A stretch of DNA of 43,435 nucleotides. It comes from Bacteroidales bacterium (GTDB lineage: Bacteria; Bacteroidota; Bacteroidia; Bacteroidales; ML635J-15). Within the stretch, counting starts at the first letter, position 1; the number at the start of each line of letters is the position of its first letter. The position numbers and the translations under genes were made by a program. Where the stretch lies: positions 1 to 43,435 of the forward strand of contig JAFZRE010000016.1 of assembly GCA_017620015.1 (NCBI GenBank). The letters run 5' to 3'. Positions 17,452 to 25,798 of this stretch are shown in pieces. A model generated the notes under the pieces. That model made no database searches, was not told where the DNA came from, and saw only the letters and a program-made list of their open reading frames with translations.

Positions 17452-17533
17452 GTCATGCTGAATTTATTTCAGCATCTATATAGATCCTGAAACAAGTTCA
17501 GGATGACTATGGGAGAAACAAGTTCGGGATGAC
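17452..17533. repeat. Dispersed intergenic hairpin repeats, copy 2
   Basis: The same series of units as at 13626-13712: the ATGCTGAA hairpin (17452-17477), the ATCCTGAA hairpin (17482-17507) and the partial unit AAACAAGTTCGGGATGAC (17516-17533). The first two are near identical between loci, so this is a family of mobile or converted intergenic repeats. Confidence 0.85.
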
Positions 17534-17628
17534 ATCATTCTGTGTTTTTGTCTTTCAAATCATAAACCTTCAGCTCAACGAAGCTAACATTTAGCTCGAC
17601 GCAGTCAAATTCTCAAATCATCAAATTC

Positions 17629-18093
17629 TCAAATCTTCCAATCCTGTCTTATCTTCTCCAACAGTCCCTTGCATCCGTCATTCACATCCTTCCAAGTAGC
17701 ATCGAAATTGCCTGTGTACCACGGGTCGGCTACGTCGCGGGGATGGTCGGTGTAATTTAGTAGTAAGGAGATTTTGTGCAATTTGTCTTCGCCAAGCATT
17801 CGTTGCAAGTTGCGCAGGTTGTTGATGTCCATTGCCACAATATAGTCGTAGTGCTCATAGTCGCGACGAGTAATCTGCCGTGCCGTTTTCCCCTCGCACG
17901 AAATTCCGTGTTCGGCAAGTTTGCGGCGTGCGGGCGGATATACTGGATTCCCGATTTCTTCGGTTGATGTTGCCGCCGATGCTATTTCAAACTGGTCGGC
18001 TATTCCTGCATCGGCAACCATTTTCTTCATTACAAATTCGGCCATAGGACTGCGGCAGATGTTGCCGTGGCATACGAAAAGGATACGTTTCAT
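17629..18093 (-). CDS. Low-molecular-weight protein-tyrosine phosphatase
   Basis: This is a 154-aa protein counted from ATG 18093. The P-loop is at the extreme N-terminus, MKRILFVCHGNICRSPMAE (CX5R), and the general-acid Asp lies in DVADPWYTG near residue 127, as in all LMW-PTPs. It hydrolyses phosphotyrosine, often on exopolysaccharide tyrosine kinases, but no kinase gene is nearby. The ORF can extend to 18207, but that extension crosses the -7 box at 18112-18119 and is not coding. Confidence 0.93.
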   Translation of the reverse strand: MKRILFVCHGNICRSPMAEFVMKKMVADAGIADQFEIASAATSTEEIGNPVYPPARRKLAEHGISCEGKTARQITRRDYEHYDYIVAMDINNLRNLQRMLGEDKLHKISLLLNYTDHPRDVADPWYTGNFDATWKDVNDGCKGLLEKIRQDWKI

Positions 18094-18111
18094 TGTTTGT
18101 GTCGTTTTGGG

Positions 18112-18119
18112 CAAAGATA
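18112..18119 (-). promoter_or_regulatory. -7 box of the phosphatase gene
   Basis: Minus-strand TATCTTTG is an exact match and gives a leader of about 12 bases before 18093. It is divergent from the endonuclease-family promoter 46 bases away. Confidence 0.6.
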
Positions 18120-18164
18120 AATATTTTTTCTGATGCTTATTGTGCATTGAGTTTGTGAATTCAT

Positions 18165-18172
18165 TATATTTG
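18165..18172 (+). promoter_or_regulatory. -7 box of the endonuclease/phosphatase-family gene
   Basis: TATATTTG matches TAnnTTTG. A TTG at 18140-18142 stands at a plausible -33 distance. It is divergent from the phosphatase promoter. Confidence 0.55.
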
Positions 18173-18201
18173 CACTCAATTACGACAAAACAAAAACAAT
18201 T

Positions 18202-19230
18202 ATGCATAAGATATTTCTGTCGCTCGCATTTCTGATTGCCTTTGCCCTATGCCTTAGCGCACAGGAGAAGAAGGAATATAAGATAGGAACAATCGCTTTT
18301 TATAACCTTGAAAATCTTTTCGATACGCTTCCGGGACCCAACGATGTGGAATTTACACCCGAAGGACCCAAAAACTGGAATACCGAAAAGTATTTTTCGA
18401 AAATCGACCGTATGGGTGGCGTGATTGTGCAGCTTGGCGCTGATGTTACGGGTACTGCGCCTATGATTGTTGGTGTGAGCGAGGTCGAGAACATTACTCC
18501 GCTCAACGATCTTGTAAACTGCGAAGCGATGAAACCTTACAACTACAAGGTTGTGCATATCGACGGTCCCGACCGCCGTGGCGTTGACTGTGCATTGCTC
18601 TACAGGGAGGATTTCTTCAAGGTTACAAATGTGCGTATGCATCGCGTTGTTTCGGCGCAGGAAGGCTTTGTTACCCGCGACCAGATTGTTGTGTCGGGAA
18701 TTTACGACGGTGAGGAGATGCATTTCATCGTGCTTCACTGGCCGTCGCGACTTGGTGGCGAAAAGCGCAGTCTGCCGCGTCGTGCCGAGGCTGCAACCAC
18801 AACACGACAAATCTTCGATTCCATTATGGCAATCAACCCTAACGCCAAGATAATCGCCATGGGCGACCTCAACGACGACCCCATCAACGAGAGTTTGAAG
18901 AAGTATTGCAAGACTGTCGCCAAGAAGGACGAAGTGAAGGATGGCAAACTCTACGACCCGATGGAAGAACTTTACCGCAAGGGAATCGGTTCGCTGGCAT
19001 ACGGCGACAGATGGAATCTTTTCGACCAGATGATTTTCTCTCCGGCATTCGTAAGTAGCGACAAGTCAACATACGTGCATTATGCCAGCCATGTGTTCAA
19101 CAAGGCGTTCCTGACACAAAAGGAAGGTCGCTACAAGGGTTATCCGTTGCGTACCTACGTTGGCACAACATATCAGTCGGGTTATAGCGACCATTTTCCC
19201 GTTTATTCGTTCATAATCAAGGAGAAATAA
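18202..19230 (+). CDS. Secreted endonuclease/exonuclease/phosphatase-family protein
   Basis: This 342-aa protein has a signal peptide (MHKIFLSLAFLIAFALCLSAQ). The metal-dependent EEP fold is shown by its catalytic motifs in order: AFYNLENLFDT, VGVSEVEN (metal Glu), FIVLHWPSR (His), AMGDLNDDP (Asp/Asn) and YSDHFPVYSF (terminal Asp-His). The fold acts on DNA, sugar or lipid phosphates. Secretion and the YNLENLFD start are typical of the Bacteroidota group often called endonuclease, but the true substrate is unproven. The stop is 3 bases before yifB, so both are probably one transcript. Confidence 0.88.
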   Translation: MHKIFLSLAFLIAFALCLSAQEKKEYKIGTIAFYNLENLFDTLPGPNDVEFTPEGPKNWNTEKYFSKIDRMGGVIVQLGADVTGTAPMIVGVSEVENITPLNDLVNCEAMKPYNYKVVHIDGPDRRGVDCALLYREDFFKVTNVRMHRVVSAQEGFVTRDQIVVSGIYDGEEMHFIVLHWPSRLGGEKRSLPRRAEAATTTRQIFDSIMAINPNAKIIAMGDLNDDPINESLKKYCKTVAKKDEVKDGKLYDPMEELYRKGIGSLAYGDRWNLFDQMIFSPAFVSSDKSTYVHYASHVFNKAFLTQKEGRYKGYPLRTYVGTTYQSGYSDHFPVYSFIIKEK

Positions 19231-19233
19231 GTC

Positions 19234-20772
19234 ATGCTGGTAAAGACTTTCGGCAGTGCCGTCGATGGCATAAATGCGCAGACAATAACCATTGAGGTAA
19301 ATGTGTCGCAAGGCATAAAGTTCTACCTTGTGGGGCTTCCCGACAACGCAATCAAGGAAAGCGAACAGCGTATGATAAGTGCATTGAGCAACTGTGGTTT
19401 TCGTTGGCCGGGCAAGCGCATCGTGATAAATATGGCACCTGCTGACATGCGCAAGGAGGGTTCGGCTTACGACTTGCCGATGGCTGTGGGTGTGCTTGCA
19501 GGTTCGGAGCAGATTTCGGCACATCTGCTCGACAAGTACATAATTATGGGTGAACTTTCGCTCGACGGCAGTGTAAAACCAATTAAAGGTGCGTTGCCGA
19601 TTGCCATAAATGCCAAGGAAGCCGGTTTTGCCGGTGTTATTCTGCCTGTAGAAAACACTCTTGAGGCTGCCGTAGTCGATGGCATTGAGGTTTATGGTGT
19701 TCACAATATTACCGAAACTGTTGAATTCCTAAATGGTACACGTCATTTGGAACGTGTGACCGTTGACCTAGAAGCCGAGTTCCAGAAGTCACTTTCCGAC
19801 AACGATTTGGACTTTGCCGATGTAAAAGGTCAGGAGAACGTGAAGCGAGCCCTTGAAATTGCGGCAGCCGGCGGTCACAACATAATAATGATAGGTCCTC
19901 CGGGTTCGGGAAAGACAATGCTTGCCAAGCGTATTCCTTCTATACTTCCGCCCTTGAGCCTCGATGAGGCCATCGAAACTACCAAGATACATTCTGTTGC
20001 AGGCAAGACCGAGGCAGGACATTCGCTGATGCTACGTCGTCCGTTCCGCTCACCGCATCATACAATTTCGGACGTTGCCTTGGTCGGCGGGGGGACTTAT
20101 CCGCAGCCTGGGGAAATTTCACTTGCGCACAATGGGGTGCTATTTCTAGATGAACTTCCAGAATTCAAACGTACTGTCCTCGAAGTTATGCGTCAGCCTC
20201 TGGAAGATAGGATTGTGACCATTTCGCGAGCTAAATTTACTGTGGAATATCCTGCAAGTCTTATGCTTGTGGCTTCGATGAATCCTTGTCCGTGCGGCTA
20301 CTACAACCATCCCGAAAAGGAATGCACTTGTACGCCTATGGCTGTGCAGAAGTATATGAGCAGGATTTCGGGTCCGCTGCTCGACCGTATCGATATTCAC
20401 CTTGAGGTTACGCCTGTGAAGTTCGAGAAACTTGCCGATACTCAGCCAGCCGAGCATAGTTCCGAAATACAGAAGCGTGTGATAGAAGCCCGCAAGGTTC
20501 AGGCTAAACGTTTTGCCAAGAGCAAGAAGATTTACTGCAATGCCCAGATGTCGTCGAAGCAGATACGCGAATTCTGCAAATTGGACAGCACTTGTATCGC
20601 CCTGCTGAAGACCGCAATGGAAAAATTGCATCTTTCTGCTCGTGCTTACGACCGCATAGTGAAGGTCGCACGTACCATCGCCGACCTCGAGCATAGCGAG
20701 GATATTCAACCCGCACATATCGCGGAGGCAATTCAGTACAGAAGTCTGGATAAGGAAAATTGGGGACAATAA
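19234..20772 (+). CDS. YifB/ComM-family Mg-chelatase-like AAA ATPase
   Basis: This 512-aa protein has an N-terminal Lon-protease-like ChlI fold (about 1-170, ending in [13 protein letters not shown]), then an AAA module. The module carries Walker [15 protein letters not shown], Walker [13 protein letters not shown] and the sensor region [14 protein letters not shown], and the C-terminal Mg_chelatase_C helices are [18 protein letters not shown]. The cysteine-rich [15 protein letters not shown] is typical. ComM is a hexameric helicase that promotes branch migration in natural transformation, so a DNA recombination role is likely; competence of this organism is not shown. Confidence 0.95.
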   Translation: MLVKTFGSAVDGINAQTITIEVNVSQGIKFYLVGLPDNAIKESEQRMISALSNCGFRWPGKRIVINMAPADMRKEGSAYDLPMAVGVLAGSEQISAHLLDKYIIMGELSLDGSVKPIKGALPIAINAKEAGFAGVILPVENTLEAAVVDGIEVYGVHNITETVEFLNGTRHLERVTVDLEAEFQKSLSDNDLDFADVKGQENVKRALEIAAAGGHNIIMIGPPGSGKTMLAKRIPSILPPLSLDEAIETTKIHSVAGKTEAGHSLMLRRPFRSPHHTISDVALVGGGTYPQPGEISLAHNGVLFLDELPEFKRTVLEVMRQPLEDRIVTISRAKFTVEYPASLMLVASMNPCPCGYYNHPEKECTCTPMAVQKYMSRISGPLLDRIDIHLEVTPVKFEKLADTQPAEHSSEIQKRVIEARKVQAKRFAKSKKIYCNAQMSSKQIREFCKLDSTCIALLKTAMEKLHLSARAYDRIVKVARTIADLEHSEDIQPAHIAEAIQYRSLDKENWGQ

Positions 20773-20996
20773 TGGCTGACGCCGTTTCTATGTTTCACGT
20801 TTAACTTCGTTGAGGGCTTCGCCGTTCTGTGGCTGACGCCGTTTCAAGTTTCATGGGTTGCGCCCGTTTTTGTAGAAGACGCAAAATTTTGCGTCTGTAC
20901 AATTCGAATATATTATTTGCAGTTCAATGGCTTCGCCGTTTCAATATGCCCGCCCCCTGAGCGTAGTCGAAGGGAAGGGTTCAACGTTTAAGAGTT
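20773..20996. repeat. Cluster of short intergenic repeats
   Basis: Contents: GGCTGACGCCGTTTC twice (from about 20773 and 20831); GGCTTCGCCGTT variants; a perfect 20-bp palindrome at 20877-20896 (AGACGCAAAA and complement); and CCCCTGAGCGTAGTCGAAGGG-like sequence at 20954-20974. The last is related to the repeats at 25190-25259. No gene is present. Several of these resemble repeats common between genes in many Bacteroidota. Confidence 0.7.
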
Positions 20997-21019
20997 CAAA
21001 GTTCAAGAGAGTTTGAGTT

Positions 21020-21136
21020 TTAGTCTTCGTCACATTCGGTAATCTCCAAGTCGTCATCTTTATTTTTCCATTCCAAATTCGCCTTCCCATCCCAGAAAAG
21101 AGACTCGGCTTCCTCTTTCGACCCAGCCGCGAATGG
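21020..21136 (-). pseudogene. Relic of an LRR-protein C-terminal tail
   Basis: Read on the minus strand this translates to a tail with SKEEAESLFWDGKANLEW, then DDDLEITE and a TAA stop at 21020-21022. It parallels the C-terminus of the intact neighbour (ETKKEAEALFRNGKAKLIY, then ENLDIDL) at the same spacing. The frame closes at a stop about 70 bases further upstream and has no start codon, so it is a decayed duplicate or remnant of a paralogue. Confidence 0.65.
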
Positions 21137-21212
21137 TAAATAAGGTGTTCTTTGTTGTAGGTTATTTTCTGATGATGGTGGTTTCAAAAAATAGTTTTAC
21201 CTAAATATTTCG

Positions 21213-22019
21213 CTAATGCTTTAAGGCATAGCATAAGTCAATATCTAAGTTTTCTTCCTTGTCTGTATATATTAGTTTCGCCTTTCCGTTCCTAAAAAGA
21301 GCCTCGGCTTCTTTTTTTGTCTCGGCCGTGACAACATAGCTAGATCGAATGGTTTGGGTGTACTCCAAGGTGAAAGCCTTCTTGACAGGTTTTGTGTCGA
21401 AAGTCGCGGATTCACTCTCTTCCACTATTAAGGCGTGCAACTCATCAGGCAACATTTTCTTATATGCTTTTCCCTTCTTATCGGGCACTATAATTTTGGT
21501 CAAATCGGAACACTCCATAAAACAGTTTTCCCCAATCTCTTGAACCTCACCTAAAAATGTCACCTCTGTCAAATTCTCGCAGCCGCTAAATGCTTCCGCC
21601 CCAATCTCGCAAACAGCAGCGGGGATGGTGATTTTAGTAAGACTTTCACAACAGCAGAATGCCCCATCACGAATCTTTCTTACAGAAGATGGAATACTGA
21701 TGTCTGAGAGTGATGAGCAACCGCTGAATGCAGAATAATCTATCAGTTCAAGTGATTCGGGCAGTATTATACTAGTGAGATTTTCACAACTAATAAAAGA
21801 CTCTTCATCAATCGAATAAACGGAATCAGGTATAATTACAACCCCAATATCATCGTTGAAACTGAATGCTCTGAACTTGACATATTTTGTCCTGGCAGGA
21901 ATTCTTACAACATAAGGAGGTTCTACGTCTCCTTTATACTGTGCAACGGCATTTGCCAGTTGCTCGCTGTTGGAAGCCCGAAACACGGGTCTGCCTTCAT
22001 ACATTTCGATTTTTGCCAT
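21213..22019 (-). CDS. BspA-like leucine-rich repeat protein
   Basis: This 268-aa protein has no signal peptide. Residues about 45-185 are LRR_5 repeats of the BspA type, seen as CENLTSIILPESLELIDYSAF, CSSLSDISIPSSVRKIRDGAF, CESLTKITIPAAVCEIGAEAF and CENLTEVTF units. These give the right-handed beta-solenoid used for protein binding. The C-terminal part ends with an alpha/beta segment TAETKKEAEALFRNGKAK that also occurs in the relic just downstream. Lack of a signal peptide points to a cytosolic partner-binding role. It is last in a minus-strand run of accessory genes, 51 bases after the NADAR gene. Confidence 0.85.
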   Translation of the reverse strand: MAKIEMYEGRPVFRASNSEQLANAVAQYKGDVEPPYVVRIPARTKYVKFRAFSFNDDIGVVIIPDSVYSIDEESFISCENLTSIILPESLELIDYSAFSGCSSLSDISIPSSVRKIRDGAFCCCESLTKITIPAAVCEIGAEAFSGCENLTEVTFLGEVQEIGENCFMECSDLTKIIVPDKKGKAYKKMLPDELHALIVEESESATFDTKPVKKAFTLEYTQTIRSSYVVTAETKKEAEALFRNGKAKLIYTDKEENLDIDLCYALKH

Positions 22020-22070
22020 AAATAATTGTGTTTGATATTATTATTGCTTTTGCCTTTCGGTTTAGTTTCT

Positions 22071-22598
22071 TTATAACTTTGCCTCTCGAAGCTCCATCAG
22101 CAGCCGTCCGAGCAGATTTGGTCCAACATAGGAATCCCCCTGCAGCTTCACACCCCAAGTGTCGGCTGTCTTCTTCGGAAACGTGCTTTGGTCTTCAACG
22201 ATATATTTTCCCCTGCTCCGTTCCAGCGCTGCCCGAAATTCTTCACACTGTTCGTACTTTAACAGAAGACATTGTTTCATAGCATCTACGATCATCATTC
22301 CCCAATCACTCCGTCTGTGTGTCTTCTCATAATGTTTCGCCGTCATCTTCGGGTTGTTGGCAGCATAGACTTTTTTCCTGACCTCTTCGTCCGTGAACTT
22401 CATCGTTTGGAACAACTGTTCGGCACTCTTATACATCACGCCTTCGTATTGTATCGGGGTTCTGGCGAAATTGCAGAAAATCCCCCATTCGTCAGAGACC
22501 TTCCTTATCGGAACACATTCCTCCATCGGATAAGTCTCTATCGAATAGTACTGTGGATAGTACTTCTCTATGAATGGTGCAACGCTGTAGAAGTTCAT
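22071..22598 (-). CDS. NADAR-family protein (ADP-ribosyl glycosidase type)
   Basis: This 175-aa protein contains a NADAR (YbiA-like) domain at about residues 35-175. Visible hallmarks are WGIFCNFARTPIQ, YKSAEQLFQTMKF with Glu60, GKYIVEDQSTFPKKTADTWGV, and the terminal VGPNLLGRLLMELR. Some NADAR proteins have been shown to remove ADP-ribose from guanine bases and to act as antitoxins to DarT-type toxins. Its start codon overlaps the stop of the ART-like gene (ATGA), so the two are translationally coupled. By analogy it would be the antitoxin or reversing enzyme of the pair; this is inference. Confidence 0.85.
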   Translation of the reverse strand: MNFYSVAPFIEKYYPQYYSIETYPMEECVPIRKVSDEWGIFCNFARTPIQYEGVMYKSAEQLFQTMKFTDEEVRKKVYAANNPKMTAKHYEKTHRRSDWGMMIVDAMKQCLLLKYEQCEEFRAALERSRGKYIVEDQSTFPKKTADTWGVKLQGDSYVGPNLLGRLLMELREAKL

Positions 22599-23113
22599 TT
22601 TTTCTCTGGATTTACTTTGTCTACTTTAACTATACTGATGACGGATTCGTCGAGTACAGCCATATTATCGCCCAAGGCGGGATTCTTCCACGAATAGGGC
22701 CAGCAGATGAAAATGACTCCGATGCTCACGAGGAACTTCGATGCCGCCTTCTCACCTTCGATGTCTATACACCCCGTCAGTTCCTTGGCGAGATACTTTC
22801 TGAAGTTTTTGCCGTCCTCAATGTACTTTGGTGGAACGGGATGTCCCAACCGTTCTTCCGTTTTTGCAAGTATCGAAGGATTCACCTTCTGTTTGAATGT
22901 GATGTAGTTTTCCTCCGTTTTGTCGGGCAATTCGAGTGTATACACATAATGTTCGGTGGCGGCTTTGTTACTTGCCGAATAATGTATGGCGGATTCGTAT
23001 TTCGAGGTCACATACACTCCAAATCCGAACTTGACCTTCCCATCACCTTCAAGGGCGTGTGAGAGGTCAAACTTGTCAAATAACTTGTGTGAACCGTGAT
23101 AGAATGTTTGCAT
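22595..23113 (-). CDS. ADP-ribosyltransferase-fold protein (ART-PolyVal-like), likely toxin
   Basis: This 172-aa protein starts FYHGSHKLFDKFDLSHALEG, then FGFGVYVTSKYESAIHYS and YVYTLELPD. This is the H-Y core of an ADP-ribosyltransferase fold (His6 and Tyr34) and closely resembles the ART domain of polyvalent phage and plasmid proteins. At the C-terminus, DNMAVLDESVISIVKV aligns with the last strand of PARP-type enzymes, but the usual catalytic Glu position is Asn150 or close to it, so the nucleophile-positioning residue is altered or lies elsewhere. The 4-bp overlap with a NADAR gene strongly suggests a modification/removal pair. Confidence 0.7.
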   Translation of the reverse strand: MQTFYHGSHKLFDKFDLSHALEGDGKVKFGFGVYVTSKYESAIHYSASNKAATEHYVYTLELPDKTEENYITFKQKVNPSILAKTEERLGHPVPPKYIEDGKNFRKYLAKELTGCIDIEGEKAASKFLVSIGVIFICWPYSWKNPALGDNMAVLDESVISIVKVDKVNPEKK

Positions 23114-23145
23114 ATTCTTTAATATATCTATGATGCTCTTCCAAT

Positions 23146-24708
23146 TTATCCCAAGTAGAGAACACGTTTGGCGATACGCTTTTTCTTGTAAAGGTCATCA
23201 ACATCCTTAATGAAAGAGTATGTTGTACCCTCTTTGTCAGAATTCCATACACACCTTGGAACAATATCTACATCAGTCAACTTCATCTTTCTTTTCATTT
23301 CATATTTTTGGGGATTGGCACTGCTTGCATCAGCGCAGCAAGGGTCGGTGTATTTCGGGTTAAATGAATTTGTAAAGTCGCTCTTGAGCGTGGCAAAATC
23401 TGGATGCTTATCATTTACATAATATTCCAAAAAATCATAAACCATCATATTGTTCCACCCAAATGTCTTATGGTCAAAAAGGTGATGCTGGGTCGTGTCT
23501 TTTTTGATAAAGTTAAAAATAGTGAGCAGATAATGCACTATGGCAACACACTTTTTGAGATTACCTCGCCGCAAAGATAGTTTCAACGACGAAATATCCG
23601 CCTTGTCATTTATTACAGAATGTTGTACGTTTTGGTATATGGATAATAGTTTGCCATTCAAGCAGTATCCTCCTTTACACAGGACGCCATATAGATGATA
23701 GCCGAGCCCATAACAATTCAAGTCAGGATCGGTTGAACTCCATTTGGATTTGACACATTTTATGGCGGTCGTCAAATAACTCCTGGATACCATTTTCGCA
23801 TTTACCATACTCTCCATAATACAAAGCATGCCAAACTCAGCCATTGCTTCTTCCACTTCAGTAACACAATCTACTATCGAATACCTTTTCGTCAAAATAT
23901 CGCTATAGTAAGCGTGCATTAGTTCATGAATATAAACTTGGGCAAGAATTTCCTCCCTATCAACCCCCTTCACTTTTGCATAGGCATCAATATTGTCAAG
24001 GAAAAGACGGATACGGCGTGATTTTTCCTTCCCCTTAGAATCAAAATACCTTGAAAAACAGCCTAATAAACTGCCGCTATTTAATCTTTTTCGATAAATA
24101 TGAATACGTTTGATGCGGTCGTCGAGAAGTTTGAGATGATAATTGGAAAGGAAACCTGGAAGAAGATTTTCAAAACCATCCTCAAAATTTTCTTTACCAT
24201 TTCCGCGATAAAGACGACTGTTTTCAAGATCAGTCAAATCAGTAATCTCTTCGATTTCATTCTCAACGGAATAAAGCCAATCTTGTAAATTATCACTTTC
24301 ATTATACGGGAAATTGTCGTCACTATATTCCCATATAAATTCAGGTTGTTCTCGACGTTCGAAATATGGTAGAGAAGGCCACTCTTCATTGCTATCTCTT
24401 CTGGAGCGATTTTCCCTTTCATCTTCTATTTCTTTACGAATCTTCTTTTCTTCTTCATCAAGTTCCTTGCGAAACCTTTCGATGTCCTTTTCTCCAGTTT
24501 CCTTAATCCGAATTATTTCTTCATCAGTATAATGGTTATCCGGGTCATCACGGATAAAGTCGATTTGACTAATAGGTATTTCTACGTCAACATGATTTCG
24601 GGTGTCTCTAAATTCGAAATCATTGCCCAATACAATACCTTTAAATAAATCAATATTCTGAAGAAGTATCTGCTCCTTTCGTCTTAACAAAAATAAATTC
24701 AAGTCCAT
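23146..24708 (-). CDS. Putative zinc metallopeptidase (HELMH)
   Basis: This 520-aa protein has no signal peptide. The N-terminal third (about 60-105) is highly charged and probably coiled coil (EEEKKIRKEIEDEREN). The catalytic motif is YIHELMHAY (His261, Glu262, His265), followed 20 residues on by VEEAMAEFG, whose Glu can serve as third zinc ligand (gluzincin-like). The C-terminus is unassigned and ends in a Lys/Arg-rich helix. The motif arrangement and the DAYAK helix before it match the protein encoded at 25799-27175, so the two are distant paralogues. It lies 32 bases upstream of the ART-like gene. Confidence 0.75.
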   Translation of the reverse strand: MDLNLFLLRRKEQILLQNIDLFKGIVLGNDFEFRDTRNHVDVEIPISQIDFIRDDPDNHYTDEEIIRIKETGEKDIERFRKELDEEEKKIRKEIEDERENRSRRDSNEEWPSLPYFERREQPEFIWEYSDDNFPYNESDNLQDWLYSVENEIEEITDLTDLENSRLYRGNGKENFEDGFENLLPGFLSNYHLKLLDDRIKRIHIYRKRLNSGSLLGCFSRYFDSKGKEKSRRIRLFLDNIDAYAKVKGVDREEILAQVYIHELMHAYYSDILTKRYSIVDCVTEVEEAMAEFGMLCIMESMVNAKMVSRSYLTTAIKCVKSKWSSTDPDLNCYGLGYHLYGVLCKGGYCLNGKLLSIYQNVQHSVINDKADISSLKLSLRRGNLKKCVAIVHYLLTIFNFIKKDTTQHHLFDHKTFGWNNMMVYDFLEYYVNDKHPDFATLKSDFTNSFNPKYTDPCCADASSANPQKYEMKRKMKLTDVDIVPRCVWNSDKEGTTYSFIKDVDDLYKKKRIAKRVLYLG

Positions 24709-24821
24709 AATTGAAAAATGAAAAATATAAATTGTTGGGGACCTCTAATTTCTACCATTTTCCCGTCATACCTCCAGACCCTGCGAGGTCCGTTAAACAG
24801 AATCTAAAGATAACGATACTG

Positions 24822-24829
24822 CAAATATA
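24822..24829 (-). promoter_or_regulatory. Candidate -7 box for the metallopeptidase-ART-NADAR-LRR genes
   Basis: Minus-strand TATATTTG matches the consensus, with a leader of about 110 bases to the start at 24708. The leader contains a 7-bp inverted repeat (GGACCTC 24738-24744, GAGGTCC 24785-24791). The CTGCTAGTAGCAG palindrome is absent here. Confidence 0.4.
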
Positions 24830-24871
24830 TAAAATTTCTATTAAAATCCTTTCGCTTACCTTTATTTTAAT

Positions 24872-25078
24872 TTATTCCAGTCCGAATATCGTAACCACCA
24901 GCCACAGAATACCGACAAACAGACCCGCTTCAATAAGAAATCCCCAGAGCGCTCCTAATAATTGCAACGGGAACAGCAGCAGAAGAATAAACCCTTTCAA
25001 CACGTCTATCAAAGTACTCCCAAACAGCATGTAGAGTATTATCACGATTATCGCTATGGTTATTATGGTTGAAATCAT
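24872..25078 (-). CDS. Small two-helix membrane protein
   Basis: This 68-aa protein is almost entirely hydrophobic: helix 1 about 2-22 (IITIAIIVIILYMLF), a short GSTLIDVLKG turn, helix 2 about 31-65 (LLLLFPLQLLGALWGFLIEAG onward, possibly two spans). It has no recognisable family. It lies in the same direction between the two metallopeptidase genes. It could be a toxin-like or scaffold membrane peptide; the length and strong hydrophobicity are all that can be seen. Confidence 0.55.
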   Translation of the reverse strand: MISTIITIAIIVIILYMLFGSTLIDVLKGFILLLLFPLQLLGALWGFLIEAGLFVGILWLVVTIFGLE

Positions 25079-25189
25079 AATTAAGTTCTTGTTTGTCTCA
25101 AATCAATCTATACCAATCACACGGTTCTTTCATTTGGATAGTATTATTGCTTGTGATACAAATAGTTAGCGCTTGGGTAAATCCGCTGG

Positions 25190-25259
25190 CTGAGCTTGTC
25201 GAAGTCAAGGTAACGAAATGCATATAATGCGAATTAACCTTACCCTTCGACAGGCTCAG
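25190..25259. repeat. Inverted pair of the CTGAGCnTGTCGAAG dispersed repeat
   Basis: CTGAGCTTGTCGAAG (25190-25204) and its near-exact reverse complement (25245-25259, one mismatch) face each other across 40 bases. Related single copies lie at 20954-20974 and about 40652-40665. They sit in the 249-base gap between the small membrane protein gene and the acidic protein gene. A short reading frame through it is not considered real. Confidence 0.75.
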
Positions 25260-25327
25260 GGGGCGGTTAAATGAAAGAGCCGTGTACCAATCCTGCATCA
25301 TAAACTTTAACAAAGTACTACATTTCG

Positions 25328-25735
25328 CTACCAAATATCATCTGAATACCAGTCGTCGCCACTACGGAAGGCAATTACTTTTTCATCGCCGACGGTATGC
25401 TCGAAGAAGATGTCATCTTTTTCACAATAGATATCCTTGGTGTCGTTCAAGTCATCATCAAGCCTTACCAGCAAGTATGTTTCTTCTCCATCGGGGTCAG
25501 GATCATCTTCATCTTCTTCGGAGAGACAATCCAACAATCTTGCAACGGTCATCTCTCTCTTTTCATCCTCGTCCCTGACCAAAATGTAACAAGGTTCATC
25601 CTCATCCTCGTCATCAACTTCTACATTGTTGATAAAAACAGGCGTGTCATCATCGTCAAGACACACGATTCTTCTTTCTGGACATTCCTCCGCCAAGCGG
25701 GTTAATTCTTCCAATGCATCTTTTCTTGTTGCCAT
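25328..25735 (-). CDS. Highly acidic protein of unknown function
   Basis: About 49 of the 135 residues are Asp or Glu and about 14 are Lys or Arg, giving a very strong negative charge. Two acidic tracts (VDDEDEDEPCYILVRDEDEK and LSEEDEDDPDPDGEETYLLV) are each followed by a similar beta-strand motif (YILVR, YLLVR), which suggests an internal duplication. No domain is recognised. Strong acidity is found in DNA-mimic proteins and in some immunity or antirestriction proteins, but nothing here proves such a role. It is 63 bases downstream of the second metallopeptidase gene. Confidence 0.65.
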   Translation of the reverse strand: MATRKDALEELTRLAEECPERRIVCLDDDDTPVFINNVEVDDEDEDEPCYILVRDEDEKREMTVARLLDCLSEEDEDDPDPDGEETYLLVRLDDDLNDTKDIYCEKDDIFFEHTVGDEKVIAFRSGDDWYSDDIW

Positions 25736-25798
25736 AATACATTTTTTTTCAGTTAATAATAATTTTGTTATAAATCTATTTAATTATCAGTCTAATAA

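Noticed and set aside
20877..20896. Perfect 20-bp palindrome as a novel regulatory site
   Set aside because: It sits among other dispersed repeats after yifB, far from any start codon, and resembles a repeat I know as common in this phylum.
25098..25334. A 78-codon minus-strand frame between the small membrane protein gene and the acidic protein gene
   Set aside because: It runs through an inverted pair of dispersed repeats, and its composition looks non-coding.
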